Position numbers and translations under genes: made by a program
Shown here: positions 48,260 through 57,857 of the stretch, piece by piece
Position numbering within the stretch: position 1 is the first letter of the stretch
Layout: the number at the start of each line of letters is the position of its first letter
DNA from: Patescibacteria group bacterium
GTDB taxonomy: Bacteria > Patescibacteria > Paceibacteria > UBA6257 > 2-01-FULL-56-20
Direction: 5' to 3'
Assembly: GCA_024654525.1 (NCBI GenBank)
Contig: JANLHI010000031.1
Location: 1-64,000, forward strand
DNA length: 64,000 nt
The notes under the pieces: generated by a model
Told to the model about the DNA's origin: nothing
What the model saw: the letters and a program-made list of their open reading frames with translations, nothing else
Databases searched by the model: none

Positions 48260-49141
48260 ATGAAAATTGATTCTTTTTTTTCGAAGTCTGACCGAGCGCG
48301 AAAGATGCGGCGTCGGCGTATTGTTATGATCTGTATCGCGGGGTCTGTGGGAATGGGAATGATTGGCGTGATATGGATAGTGAGATATGCGCCGATATTT
48401 CAATTGAAGAATATTGTGATACGTGGCAATGTGCACGAACAGTCTTCTGATGTGCATGACGCAGTACTCAGTACTCTTTTCGAAGGAAGTATATTCCGAA
48501 ATGTTTTTGGCACGGATCATATGTTTTCATGGTCAAACAAAGAATTTCGAAATCTCGCGTTTCTTCCGGAAGTTTTGCGTGTCCAAGTTTCAAAAAATTA
48601 TTTTGCGCGTACGGTGTATATTGATGTGACCGAACGGGTACGAGAGGGGATTTGGTGTCGTATGGCGTTTACTGACGATGATAATGAGGCGTTATCAGAC
48701 ATTGATGAAACGCCGACTCGCATTCTTTCTCAAGCTTTCTCTCGTGGATGCTGGTGGTTTGATAAGGGAGGAGTTCTTTTTGCTCGCGCACCTGGAGGAG
48801 AGGGGGGGTTACTCCGTACTCTCAAGGATTATTCAGATCGATCACTTGGCGTTGGAGATTCTATATTACCATCGCCACTCATGGAAAATATTTTTTCCGT
48901 TTTTGTTGCGCTCGAAAAGAACGGTATTATTGCGCGAGAAGTGCGTCTTGACGACCTTACGAGTGAGGATATACAAGTCGTTACCGCACAGGGTCCTCTT
49001 CTCTATTTCAGTCTAAGATTTTCCACAGAAAACATTACGAGCGTATTACGGGATGCATTTCTCGGCTTGGGGAAATTTCCTCCCGTTTCAAAATTGCACT
49101 ATCTGGATTTCAGAGTGGAAAACAGGGTGTACTACAAGTAA
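48260..49141 (+). CDS. ftsQ: FtsQ/DivIB-like division protein
   Basis: 293 aa. Basic N-terminus (KSDRARKMRRRR), one membrane helix (residues 22-43), then a POTRA-type domain beginning FQLKNIVIRGN with VYIDVTERVREGIWCRM and the FDKGGVLFARAPG segment that corresponds to the D-x-G-x-xF part of FtsQ. FtsQ links FtsB/FtsL to the divisome; an FtsB-like gene is at 55209. Identification rests on topology and POTRA pattern. Confidence 0.75.
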   Translation: MKIDSFFSKSDRARKMRRRRIVMICIAGSVGMGMIGVIWIVRYAPIFQLKNIVIRGNVHEQSSDVHDAVLSTLFEGSIFRNVFGTDHMFSWSNKEFRNLAFLPEVLRVQVSKNYFARTVYIDVTERVREGIWCRMAFTDDDNEALSDIDETPTRILSQAFSRGCWWFDKGGVLFARAPGGEGGLLRTLKDYSDRSLGVGDSILPSPLMENIFSVFVALEKNGIIAREVRLDDLTSEDIQVVTAQGPLLYFSLRFSTENITSVLRDAFLGLGKFPPVSKLHYLDFRVENRVYYK

Positions 49142-49226
49142 ACTTTCAAACGTATAACTTATGACCAATAACCAACAATGCACCACGAGGGTTTTTCTAT
49201 GTGTGGTAGGTTGCTGGTTAAACGCG

Positions 49227-51134
49227 TTAGAGTTTGTAGATGAAGATTGATGTCCCTGCGCGTGCATCGGGTTTCGGAATTATGCCGATACCAGACGGAG
49301 AGGAGTGAGTGTCAGTGAGTTTCTCGGCACGGCTCGAGATAAGCCATTGATATTCGTCTTCCGGTTTACGTTCGAATCCTTTCTCTTTCGGTTGTACCGC
49401 GTTTTGAAGCGTATTGATTGACACCGCGAGCCAGTGAATGTCGTGCAAAGCAGGGTTTCCTTTTGAGGAGTTCCAATCAACTGCAGTGTCGCCAAGATAA
49501 TAATGAGGATTTCCTCCCCCGAAATAATCTACTGCAATCGTGTGTATTTCCGGGTGGGATCGTGTAAATGATTGAAGTGCGAGAAGATCTTGTCCCCAGT
49601 CGTAATTCGAATCGGTGGCGTAGCGGTAACCGTTCCACGTGCCTCCTCCGATTTCATTGAAGTAAGAGAGGAAATGGGGAGTGGCAAATGCAACTTCCGT
49701 GAAGAACCAGAAACCGAGGAATATTATGATCGTCCAGTGTATGGTTGCATACGTCATGCGCGCGAGTGACAAAAAACGTTCGCGGATTCGGGCAAGTTGT
49801 ATCATGAGTTTTGTTTTCCATGCGTGCGTGGCGAGTATGTATATAAGAGGAAGAGTGGGAATGATATGACGAATACCAATATTCAAATTACTTTTTATAC
49901 TCCATCCCCAATAGAGCGCGATGAAAATGCCGAGCGCCCATGCATCAAAGTTTTTCCCTATTTTTTCGGGTATTTTCTTTATGGAGCGGAGTGATTTCGA
50001 GAGAGCGATTAGTCCTGTGATTATCGCAACAAGAACAAAGATGAGGGAGGGAAGTGGTTCTTTTAATGCGTACATTATCGGGAAGTACCATGAAGATCCG
50101 GTTGCTGACACATTACCGAGAAAATATCCCGTATTGCCTCCATGCGCGCGCTGGATGACCATAAGAACTCCCAATGCATATTCTGCAAGTGGGCGTGTAA
50201 GGGGGTTGTGTGTCGCCGCGATAGTGGCATCTGCAACGCAACGAAGGGGCGTACACAGTGTGTGTGGTGAGGTACGCCCCCCTTCAAACGACGAGAGTAT
50301 GAATTCTGTGTCGGCGCTTTGGCGTGCAGGAGGATATTGAAGTGTAAAAAGTGAATAGACGGGATATACCACAAATGCATATGCCGCAAATACGATGAGT
50401 GATGTTTTGATAATCATGTCGCGTGCATTGCGCACAAGCGAGTCGCGCGATGTTCGGGGCATAGTCCATACTTTAAGTAGTGCCAGAATAAAAAAATAAG
50501 GAATGAGCAATACTGCGGAAAATTTCATAAGTTGCGCAACGCCGAGTGCTATGCCCGCATAAAAGAGAGAGTGTTGCGAGGGTGTGCGTAGAAAGCGTAG
50601 CATTGCCCATAGTGCAATTACGATGCCGAATGTCGCGGCAACATCCGTAGTCACATAGTGGCCGTGAGCAAGTATTGTGGGGTTGAGAGCGAAAAGTGTC
50701 GTAGGGACAAGACTCCACCATGACCCGAACCATTCCCGCGACCAAAAGTACACTACTATAATAGTGAGTAGAGTAATGAATATGGGGCCTATGCGTGCGA
50801 TACGAATCAAGGTGTCTGCATTATTGCCGGATTCATAAAGAAATGCGGTTCCCATATCCCACTGACCGTTTATATCCGATTGCCACGCACTATGTGTTTC
50901 GGGGAATGTGGGGTTTATCGCGAGAAGAGGAAATCCCGCAAGTGCTTTAAGGAGTGGAGGGTGTTCGGGGTTCAAGCGATAGTCGAATGTATGTACGTAA
51001 GAATATCCTGCGGGAATGTGCGCAAGCTCGTCCATGATTGCCGAGTCGGTGAAAGTTCCCCACGTGAGAAGTGCGGTTGTGATGATGAGCAGTATGCCAA
51101 GGCATAACAAGGGGGCATAGTGACGGATGCGCAT
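49227..51134 (-). CDS. GT39-like membrane glycosyltransferase
   Basis: 635 aa with about eleven transmembrane helices. The first external loop carries IMDELAHIPAGYSYVHTFDYRLNPEHPPLLK, i.e. the DE and EHPPL features of dolichyl/undecaprenyl-phosphate-mannose transferases (PMT/ArnT-like GT-C fold). A C-terminal extracytoplasmic segment (SNYDWGQDLLALQSF, YFGGGNPHYYLGD) is also typical. Such enzymes move a sugar from a polyprenyl carrier to protein or lipid outside the membrane. The acceptor is unknown. Divergent from the DUF4012 gene with only 44 bp between the starts. Confidence 0.8.
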   Translation of the reverse strand: MRIRHYAPLLCLGILLIITTALLTWGTFTDSAIMDELAHIPAGYSYVHTFDYRLNPEHPPLLKALAGFPLLAINPTFPETHSAWQSDINGQWDMGTAFLYESGNNADTLIRIARIGPIFITLLTIIVVYFWSREWFGSWWSLVPTTLFALNPTILAHGHYVTTDVAATFGIVIALWAMLRFLRTPSQHSLFYAGIALGVAQLMKFSAVLLIPYFFILALLKVWTMPRTSRDSLVRNARDMIIKTSLIVFAAYAFVVYPVYSLFTLQYPPARQSADTEFILSSFEGGRTSPHTLCTPLRCVADATIAATHNPLTRPLAEYALGVLMVIQRAHGGNTGYFLGNVSATGSSWYFPIMYALKEPLPSLIFVLVAIITGLIALSKSLRSIKKIPEKIGKNFDAWALGIFIALYWGWSIKSNLNIGIRHIIPTLPLIYILATHAWKTKLMIQLARIRERFLSLARMTYATIHWTIIIFLGFWFFTEVAFATPHFLSYFNEIGGGTWNGYRYATDSNYDWGQDLLALQSFTRSHPEIHTIAVDYFGGGNPHYYLGDTAVDWNSSKGNPALHDIHWLAVSINTLQNAVQPKEKGFERKPEDEYQWLISSRAEKLTDTHSSPSGIGIIPKPDARAGTSIFIYKL

Positions 51135-51150
51135 GTGGTTATTTGTGATT

Positions 51151-51156
51151 ATTATA
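51151..51156 (-). promoter_or_regulatory. perfect -10 box for the glycosyltransferase gene
   Basis: TATAAT on the minus strand, 16 nt before the ATG; no good -35 is seen. The mRNA leader would be about 10 nt, so translation may be near-leaderless. Confidence 0.45.
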
Positions 51157-51178
51157 GAATGAGTTCACAATAGCAACG

Positions 51179-53197
51179 ATGGATGACTTTTCAAAGCGCA
51201 GGCAATCATTGTCGGATATCCGTATACCACGGGCATCCGTATCTCACGAAGCGCGCGTGCGTGATAATGGGAATGCACCAAAAAGAACATTGCATGATGG
51301 TCCTCCTCGCCATGGAGTACCCGGGGTGTTTCGTATTGGAATATTGTTTTTCAGTGTGGCGGTCATGGTATATATCATTATAACCGCCGTGGTGGCGGCG
51401 CGAGTGCCTCAATCGGTTTCCATAAGCACGGAACATATCAACGAAGGAGTGAAAAATCTTTGGGATCTTGATGCGGAAGGAGCCATGGAAAATTTTGGGA
51501 AAGTAAAAAAAGAAATTTCTTTGTTTTCTCCCGGCGAGTTGAGCATCTTACAGCCCTTCTTTTCAAGTGCAACCGGAATTCTTTCCGGTATCTCGGGAAT
51601 TGCAGGATCGGGGATCGCGGTTGCAGAGGACATTGACTATATTCAGACTCATGCAGTTGATATTTTGACGGGGTATGATGATAACGATGTGGTGGTCAGG
51701 CTTGAACGTGTTCGCGATGTACTCGCTGACATTCGGGGTGATACGCAGGCAGTTACGTCTCATGCTTCGACATTAGGAGAGAAAACATCAATTTTTTCTG
51801 AGCTTATAACCCCTTATTCTTTTGACATCGCCACATTCGAACAATTTTTAGACACGATAATTGTGTGGTTGCGCAATCCCTCGGGAAGGAAAATAATCGT
51901 TGCGTTTCAAAATCCCGCCGAAATGCGTCCTGCAGGAGGTTTTTTTGGAAGTTTTGCCGAGGTTGAATTACGTGATGGTATTCTTACGTCGTCGACCGTA
52001 CGCGATATTGTCGAGGCGGATCGTGAATTTGATGATAATGTGATTCCTCCCGCGCCATTACAGTCGCTTGTCCGTCGATGGAAGGCTGCGGATTCCAATT
52101 GGTTTTTTGATTTCCCGTTGTCCGCCGATCATATGATTTCGTTTCTCGAACATTCGAATTTATATCAAAATACATCCACTACGTTTGATGGGCTTGTCGC
52201 AATTTCGCCGAAAATAGCGAAAGATATTCTTTCGATTACGGGACCGGTTGAGGTGGAAGGTCTTGGAATTCTTACCGCAGATACTTTTCTCGAAGAACTT
52301 CAGAAAAGCGTACAAACCGAGCAAGCGGCCGGCAGTGACATCCCCAAACAATCACTCGCTATTTTTTTTGAGCGCATACGTACGCATGTACATGAGTTTA
52401 ATGATGTTCAAAAAAAACAATTATTTGACATGATTGGCACGTGGTTGCGTGCGCGCGAGGTGATGATATTTGTTAAAGACGCGCCTCTTGAAGGGATGAT
52501 AAAGTATTATGGTGCGGGCGGAGAGGTGTATAATCCTCCCGACGATTTTGAAGGAGATTACCTCGCGGTAGTGGACGCGAATGTAGGAGGAGGAAAAACA
52601 GATCGTTTTATTGCACAAAAAGTGGTATTTGAGAGTCAGCTTGACGAGCAGGGTATTGTAAACAATCACCTTGTTATCGAGCGAACTCACCAAGGCGATA
52701 AGAGTCCATATTGGTGGAATCGTCTTGCGAACGATAACTATGTGCAGATATTCGTTCCCGAGCGTGCGCGTCTTGTTAATATTTCCGGAGGGTCGAAGGT
52801 GAGTGCGTCCCCCAGGCGTTACGGAGGCGATTTTCAGGACGATCCTCTTGTTGCGGAGATAGAGCGTGGCACTAATGTTGATATTGCATTTCCGCAGATT
52901 ACTTCTCATGTCGAATCGGGTAAGCGAGTGTTTGCGACTCGTATGGTAACTCCGCTGAAGAGCTCGTCTAAAGTAGTAGTGGATTATTCTCATCGTCTTT
53001 TTGTCGCGCCAAGCGAGGGAACGCGCTATCAATTTGTATTTGAAAAACAGGCGGGGTCGCTACGGGAATATCATTTTTCTATCAGTGCACCTGTTGGGTT
53101 TTTCTTTCGTGAGAATCAGCTTCCTGTATGGAGTTATATCTCCTTTGACCCTCCGGGGAGATTTATGGTAAGTCTCACACTTCAAAAGTTGCAATAA
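51179..53197 (+). CDS. DUF4012 membrane protein
   Basis: 672 aa. Basic cytosolic N-terminus (about 45 residues), one membrane helix near residues 55-80, helical periplasmic part, then the DUF4012 signature AFQNPAEMRPAGGFFGSFAEVELRDG near residues 240-266 and DSNWFFDFPLSADH. DUF4012 proteins are common in Patescibacteria and Actinobacteria and are thought to act at the cell surface near glycosylation or wall genes; the biochemical role is unknown. Divergent placement next to a GT39-like transferase agrees with that. Confidence 0.85.
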   Translation: MDDFSKRRQSLSDIRIPRASVSHEARVRDNGNAPKRTLHDGPPRHGVPGVFRIGILFFSVAVMVYIIITAVVAARVPQSVSISTEHINEGVKNLWDLDAEGAMENFGKVKKEISLFSPGELSILQPFFSSATGILSGISGIAGSGIAVAEDIDYIQTHAVDILTGYDDNDVVVRLERVRDVLADIRGDTQAVTSHASTLGEKTSIFSELITPYSFDIATFEQFLDTIIVWLRNPSGRKIIVAFQNPAEMRPAGGFFGSFAEVELRDGILTSSTVRDIVEADREFDDNVIPPAPLQSLVRRWKAADSNWFFDFPLSADHMISFLEHSNLYQNTSTTFDGLVAISPKIAKDILSITGPVEVEGLGILTADTFLEELQKSVQTEQAAGSDIPKQSLAIFFERIRTHVHEFNDVQKKQLFDMIGTWLRAREVMIFVKDAPLEGMIKYYGAGGEVYNPPDDFEGDYLAVVDANVGGGKTDRFIAQKVVFESQLDEQGIVNNHLVIERTHQGDKSPYWWNRLANDNYVQIFVPERARLVNISGGSKVSASPRRYGGDFQDDPLVAEIERGTNVDIAFPQITSHVESGKRVFATRMVTPLKSSSKVVVDYSHRLFVAPSEGTRYQFVFEKQAGSLREYHFSISAPVGFFFRENQLPVWSYISFDPPGRFMVSLTLQKLQ

Positions 53198-53222
53198 TTT
53201 TCGATTGTCGTATAAGTTCTCT

Positions 53223-55121
53223 ATGAATAACATTAGAAATTTTGTAATTATTGCCCATATTGACTCTGGGAAGTCGACTCTTGCAGATCGACTTCTTGAA
53301 ACTACAGGGACGGTTGCTATGCGGACCATGCGCCCTCAATATCTCGACCAGCTCGATCTTGAGAGGGAGCGGGGAATCACGATTAAAATGGCGCCTGTGC
53401 GAATGAATTATCGGCTGGGAATATTGAATAAGAAATCTGGAATAGAGAATAGTGTTATAGAGGGTTCCTCGTCACATGCCACATTTGACATGCCCCATTC
53501 TTCAAATTCAGAATATATTCTCAATTTAATCGATACTCCCGGGCATTCCGATTTTTCATACGAAGTGTCGCGTGCGCTTGAGGCGGTGGAGGGGGCGGTA
53601 TTGCTTGTGGATGGAACAAAAGGAATTCAAGCACAGACCCTTGCAAATCTCCGCGCCGCACGGCGATCAAAGCTTACTATCATTGGTGCAGTCAATAAAA
53701 TAGATGTTGCATCCGTTGCGGTGGAATCGGTAGTATCGTCCGTTGCGGAATTGCTTGGCGTGGCGCATGAGGACATATTAAAGATTTCCGCAAAAACCGG
53801 AGAAGGGGTGGAAGAACTTCTCCAAAAAGTGACCACGCATATTCCTCCGCCGCGAACAGACGTCCATCTTGGTGGGATTGGTGTGTCTCGCGCGCTTATT
53901 TTTGATTCTTTTTATGACGATCATAAAGGAGTGGTGGCGTTCGTTCGCGTATTCGGAGGCGCATTGCGTGCGGGAGAGGAGATTACGTGTGCTGCAACAC
54001 ATGGCAAAATACGTATAAAGGAAGTGGGTCGTTTTGCTCCGAAACTTACACCTTGCGAGATTCTTGAAGAGGGAGAAATAGGATATGTTGCCACAGGATT
54101 GAAAGAGCCAACGCTTGTGAAAATAGGGGATACTATCATCGGGTCTCAAAGTGCCGACGGTACGCGCCGGACAGTCGATGCCAAGAGTCTTGCGTTACCG
54201 GGATACCGCGAACCGCAGCCGGTAGTATTTATTTCTTTCTACCCTGATGGAGACTCAAAGTTCGAAGATTTAGAGAGAGCGCTCGCACGTTTGAAGCTGA
54301 ATGACGCAGCTCTTTACTTTGAACCGGATTCCAACGAAGCGCTTGGGCGCGGTTTCAAAGTGGGATTTTTGGGACAGCTCCACTTTGAAATTGCGGCGAG
54401 CCGTCTTACCAGAGAATTTAATTTGTCGTTTCTCACCAGCTTTCCGTCTATAGCGTACAAGGTAAAGGAGGGTTTGACGACGCGCATTATCACGCAACCT
54501 CAAGATTTTCCTTTAAAGCCGGATAAGGTCTGGGAGCCGGTAATTAAACTGGAAATTGTGATGCCTCCCGCATATCTCAATCAAGTGCTTGGATTACAAC
54601 ATGTATTCGAGTTTTCCGTGGATGAGATACAAAATCTCGGAGTGCATCTTGCGTTGACGGCTCACATGCCATTGCGGGAATTAATACGGGACTTTGATGA
54701 TCGTCTCAAGTCCGCTTCGGCAGGGTTTGCATCTTTCAGTTACGAGCTTGCAGGAGAAGTGGAGAGTGATGTTGAGAAGCTGGAGATTCTTCTTGCGGGG
54801 GAAATGATTCCTGCGCTTACTCGTATAGTGATCAGGGCAAGCGCCGAGCATGAAGCACGTCAAACCGTGGAGCGGTTGAAAAATGTATTGCCACAACAAC
54901 AGTTTACTCAAGCGATTCAAGCGCGTGTCGAAGGAAGGATTCTTGCGCGCGAGACGGTTCCTGCCATGAAGAAGAGTCTTGGTAATTTTGGGAAGAATGG
55001 AGGAGATAGAACAAGAAAAATGAAACTTTGGAAGAAGCAACAGGAAGGAAAGAAGAAGTTGCTTAGTATGGCGCGGGTGAATCTTTCCCCCGAAGTGTTT
55101 CGGGAAATACTTAAAAAATAG
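53223..55121 (+). CDS. lepA: elongation factor 4 (LepA) with insert
   Basis: 632 aa. G1 AHIDSGKSTLADRL (residues 11-24; most EF4 have H where S15 is), RERGITIK (switch), DTPGHSDF, NKID; domains II-V and the EF4-specific C-terminal domain (KMKLWKKQQEGKKKLLSMARVNLSPEVF) are intact. EF4 acts on stalled or mis-translocated ribosomes. Between MNYRL and EYILNLIDTPGH there are about 26 extra residues (roughly 65-96, GILNKKSGIENSVIEG and following) where most EF4 have about five; the DNA (GGAATAGAGAATAGTG) looks repeat-derived. The ATG at 53223 matches the family N-terminus. Confidence 0.94.
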   Translation: MNNIRNFVIIAHIDSGKSTLADRLLETTGTVAMRTMRPQYLDQLDLERERGITIKMAPVRMNYRLGILNKKSGIENSVIEGSSSHATFDMPHSSNSEYILNLIDTPGHSDFSYEVSRALEAVEGAVLLVDGTKGIQAQTLANLRAARRSKLTIIGAVNKIDVASVAVESVVSSVAELLGVAHEDILKISAKTGEGVEELLQKVTTHIPPPRTDVHLGGIGVSRALIFDSFYDDHKGVVAFVRVFGGALRAGEEITCAATHGKIRIKEVGRFAPKLTPCEILEEGEIGYVATGLKEPTLVKIGDTIIGSQSADGTRRTVDAKSLALPGYREPQPVVFISFYPDGDSKFEDLERALARLKLNDAALYFEPDSNEALGRGFKVGFLGQLHFEIAASRLTREFNLSFLTSFPSIAYKVKEGLTTRIITQPQDFPLKPDKVWEPVIKLEIVMPPAYLNQVLGLQHVFEFSVDEIQNLGVHLALTAHMPLRELIRDFDDRLKSASAGFASFSYELAGEVESDVEKLEILLAGEMIPALTRIVIRASAEHEARQTVERLKNVLPQQQFTQAIQARVEGRILARETVPAMKKSLGNFGKNGGDRTRKMKLWKKQQEGKKKLLSMARVNLSPEVFREILKK

Positions 55122-55208
55122 TCAACATTCTATGGATTATGACGGAATTCTTGGCTAATCCGGTCTGTGTAATTAGTTATCAGTTACAAGTTGTTGTAAG
55201 CTTTATAC

Positions 55209-55505
55209 ATGCGTATTGCGGCAATTTTTGCGTTGGGGCTTGTTATCGTGGTGATTGGGGTTGAGTCTTATCAATTTTTCCAAGAGGGGAATGTGCTTCA
55301 ACGGGATTTTTTAAAGCAACGCGAAATGGTGGAGCGTACCACGCGTGAAACTGTTTCACTTCAATCGAATCTTGATTACTTTGCAAAACCGGAAAATTTG
55401 GAAAAAGAAATTCGTGCGCGATTCAACTATCGCGATGCGGATGAAAAAATGTATATTATTGTTCCACCACATACTGTATCTTCGTCCGTTGAAACACCCG
55501 AATAA
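55209..55505 (+). CDS. FtsB/DivIC-like septum protein
   Basis: 98 aa. One N-terminal membrane helix (residues 2-21), then a coiled coil (VLQRDFLKQREMVERTTRETVSLQSNLDYF) and the family end PENLEKEIRARFNYRDADEKMYII, equivalent to the ArxxlgyvkpgE segment of FtsB/DivIC. Works with FtsQ and FtsL in the divisome. First gene of a small group with the membrane-anchored gene at 55514. Confidence 0.8.
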   Translation: MRIAAIFALGLVIVVIGVESYQFFQEGNVLQRDFLKQREMVERTTRETVSLQSNLDYFAKPENLEKEIRARFNYRDADEKMYIIVPPHTVSSSVETPE

Positions 55506-55513
55506 TTATCGGT

Positions 55514-56080
55514 ATGAAGCAATATTTATTTTTTCTTATAATTGTGGGAGTAGTAGGGCTCATCGCTATTGTGATACGTGGAGGTTACTATCCTATTGCG
55601 TTGGTGGGGAATACGGTACTTTTTGCGAAGGAATTTAAGACGCATTATCGTGTTGCCGAGACATATTACCGTAATGCGGCTGCATCGTACGGAGTAACGA
55701 GCACGGTGCCGTTTGCGCAGCTGGAGCGGATGGCGATGGCATCCCTCATTGAAGGGGCGCTTATTCACACCGAAATACAAGAGGAAATTGAAAACAATGT
55801 CGATGTGTTAGTGAAGGATCGTATTGATAAATTCATGTCCGATACCGAATTGTTACAAGCGGCAAAAGTGCTCTATGGCACATCTGCCGAAGAGCTTCGC
55901 GATGTAATTCTTGTGCCACAGGCGGAACGCGAAATTCTTACGGGAAATCTGTTTTTGCGTGGAGAACGTTTGGATGATTGGCTTGTGTCGGCGAAGAAAG
56001 AAAAGCGCATTGTTATTTTTGTTGGAGGATTTGGTGATGTCGAAATTCACGAAGAAGGTGCGGGTGTTCCGGTGCAATAA
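55514..56080 (+). CDS. membrane-anchored SurA_N-like protein
   Basis: 188 aa. N-terminal membrane anchor (residues 3-22), then YYPIALVGNTVLFAKEFKTHYRVAETYYRNAA and LERMAMASLIEGALIHTEIQEE, the helical layout of SurA/PrsA N-terminal chaperone domains (VNGexIt..ef ... l..lI...l). No parvulin isomerase domain follows, so it would be a chaperone-only form. Its start is 8 nt after the ftsB-like gene. Moderately supported. Confidence 0.5.
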   Translation: MKQYLFFLIIVGVVGLIAIVIRGGYYPIALVGNTVLFAKEFKTHYRVAETYYRNAAASYGVTSTVPFAQLERMAMASLIEGALIHTEIQEEIENNVDVLVKDRIDKFMSDTELLQAAKVLYGTSAEELRDVILVPQAEREILTGNLFLRGERLDDWLVSAKKEKRIVIFVGGFGDVEIHEEGAGVPVQ

Positions 56081-56145
56081 CGCGAGATATTTGAGAATTT
56101 TAGTCTTTGTGGTATCAAAAAAGGAAGGGGTTTTATATTTATAGT

Positions 56146-56820
56146 ATGACGCGAGAGGATTTGATTGCAGAACTTATTGAACAAGGGTGTCTCCATACAC
56201 CGGCACTTATCCGTGCGTTTCAAAACGTCGATAGGGGTGATTTTGTGCCTGATTACTTGCAGAAAGAAGCATATGAAAATTATCCTTTACCGATAGGGCT
56301 TGGACAGACGATGTCACAACCGCTCACCGTGGCGTTTATGTTCGAGCTTTTGATGCCGCAGATTGGAAATACTATTCTTGAGATAGGAGCGGGGTCTGGT
56401 TGGCAAACCACACTACTGGGATATGTAGTGAGCGAAGGTACCCCCCCTGATTTATTGCAACATGTTCCTAATATCATTGCGGTGGAACGTCTTTCGGAAA
56501 TTAAAAAAATGGCGGAGAGAAATATAGCAAAATACGGCATGATAGAACGGGGAATCGTAAAGATTGCGCTTGGAGACGGATCCAAGGGGAACGCATCACA
56601 CGTGTCTTACGATCGAATTATTTCCGCCGCATCGGCACATAGAGTTCCCGTTGCATGGAAAGAACAATTGCGTATTGGTGGGCGTATTGTGGCGCCGGTT
56701 GACGATACTATCGAAGTGCATGAGAAGATTACCTCGAGCGACTTTAATATTCGAATTTATCACGGATTTAGTTTTGTGCCGCTTGTGGAAGATGACGGAG
56801 GAGATGGGTATAGCGGTTAA
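56146..56820 (+). CDS. pcm: protein-L-isoaspartate O-methyltransferase
   Basis: 224 aa. PCMT features: FVPDYLQKEAYENYPLPIGLGQTMSQPLTVAFM (substrate region), SAM motif I LEIGAGSGWQTTLLGY, VERL, LGDGSKG and YDRIISAASAHRVPVAWKEQLRIGGRIVAPV. Methylates isoaspartyl residues in damaged proteins. The first SAM aspartate-type residue is E/I-G-A-G, as usual. A GTP-rich 16-residue loop (VSEGTPPDLLQHVPN) is longer than in E. coli Pcm. tRNA-Gly follows on the other strand. Confidence 0.92.
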   Translation: MTREDLIAELIEQGCLHTPALIRAFQNVDRGDFVPDYLQKEAYENYPLPIGLGQTMSQPLTVAFMFELLMPQIGNTILEIGAGSGWQTTLLGYVVSEGTPPDLLQHVPNIIAVERLSEIKKMAERNIAKYGMIERGIVKIALGDGSKGNASHVSYDRIISAASAHRVPVAWKEQLRIGGRIVAPVDDTIEVHEKITSSDFNIRIYHGFSFVPLVEDDGGDGYSG

Positions 56821-56829
56821 GCTTTTTTG

Positions 56830-56900
56830 AGCGGGATAAGGGAATCGAACCCTCGTTTCAACCTTGGGAAGGTCGTGTACTGCCACTGTACTAATCCCGC
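56830..56900 (-). tRNA. tRNA-Gly (CCC)
   Basis: On the minus strand: GCGGGAT/ATCCCGC acceptor, anticodon stem CGACC/GGTTG with loop TTCCCAA (anticodon CCC), T-arm CGAGGG TTCGATT CCCTT-type, discriminator T, no CCA. 56901-57086 holds no gene. Confidence 0.92.
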
Positions 56901-57086
56901 TTTCGTTGCGCACCTTTCTATTTGCAGAACATTATGGATTGTACCTAGTGTGGGAGCGGTCTTCAAGGAGGCGAGTATTATAGTAATACCTTACCCTCGC
57001 AATAAAGATATTATCGGGCTGGAGCTGACATACTATTTGATAATCTCATCCTATAAGATACGCGATTGTTGAGCGTCTTGGTTTTT

Positions 57087-57857
57087 CTATTTCGTTTTTC
57101 TTGCAAGTGACAATATAAAAAATACTGCCGCAACCATTACTATCGTGGGGCCGGTTGAGAGGGAGTATATGGAAGCGACGGCAAAACCAATTCCTACCGA
57201 GAGTACCGCGATAAGCATAGAAAGAGAAAGAAACATTCCAAGTGTATGTGAAAATTGACGTGCGGCGGATGCGGGGATGATAATGAGTGATCCTGCAAGA
57301 AGCGCGCCAAGAAATCGTAGTCCCAAAAGAACCGTGAGCGCGAAGACAAGGAGAAACACGAGGTGGAGTATTCTTGTATTTATTTTTGTGGCGACTGCGA
57401 GGTCTTCCGAGAAGAGTCCGATGATAAGTTTATGGCGGAGTATCAAAAGCGTTGCGATAACAAACATGCTTGCAACGATTCCGAATGTGAATTCTCCGTA
57501 CGAGAGTATTCCGAATCCTCCGAAAAGCGCATCAATCAACTCCTCATTCGAATTGATAAGAAGTGCTCCAAGTGCCACAGAGCTTGAGAATATAACTCCA
57601 ATTGCGGCTTCCGACGACAACGATGTTTTCTTTTCAAGTTGCCAAATGATTATTGTCCCGATGAGAAGAGTTGTTGCGCCTCCTACAAGGGGATTTATAT
57701 TCCAGATAAGTGCCAGGCCAAGTCCCGGGATTGCGATGTGAGAGATTACATCTCCCGCAAGCACGGTTCGTTTCATAAGTGCAAAAGATCCCACAAGCCC
57801 TGCTGCGGCAGCGGCGAAGATGGCAAGCGTTATCGCATAGAAAGAAGGAGGTATCAT
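57087..57857 (-). CDS. ABC-3 family metal permease (Zn/Mn)
   Basis: 256 aa, about eight transmembrane segments. ZnuB/MntB-type landmarks: GSFALMKRTVLAGDVISHIAIPGLGLAL near residues 24-51 and FLGALLAGSLIIIPASAARQF near the C-terminal third. Forms the channel of a zinc or manganese importer. Its ATG overlaps the stop of the ATPase gene (ATGA). The periplasmic binding protein is not in this window. Confidence 0.9.
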   Translation of the reverse strand: MIPPSFYAITLAIFAAAAAGLVGSFALMKRTVLAGDVISHIAIPGLGLALIWNINPLVGGATTLLIGTIIIWQLEKKTSLSSEAAIGVIFSSSVALGALLINSNEELIDALFGGFGILSYGEFTFGIVASMFVIATLLILRHKLIIGLFSEDLAVATKINTRILHLVFLLVFALTVLLGLRFLGALLAGSLIIIPASAARQFSHTLGMFLSLSMLIAVLSVGIGFAVASIYSLSTGPTIVMVAAVFFILSLARKTK

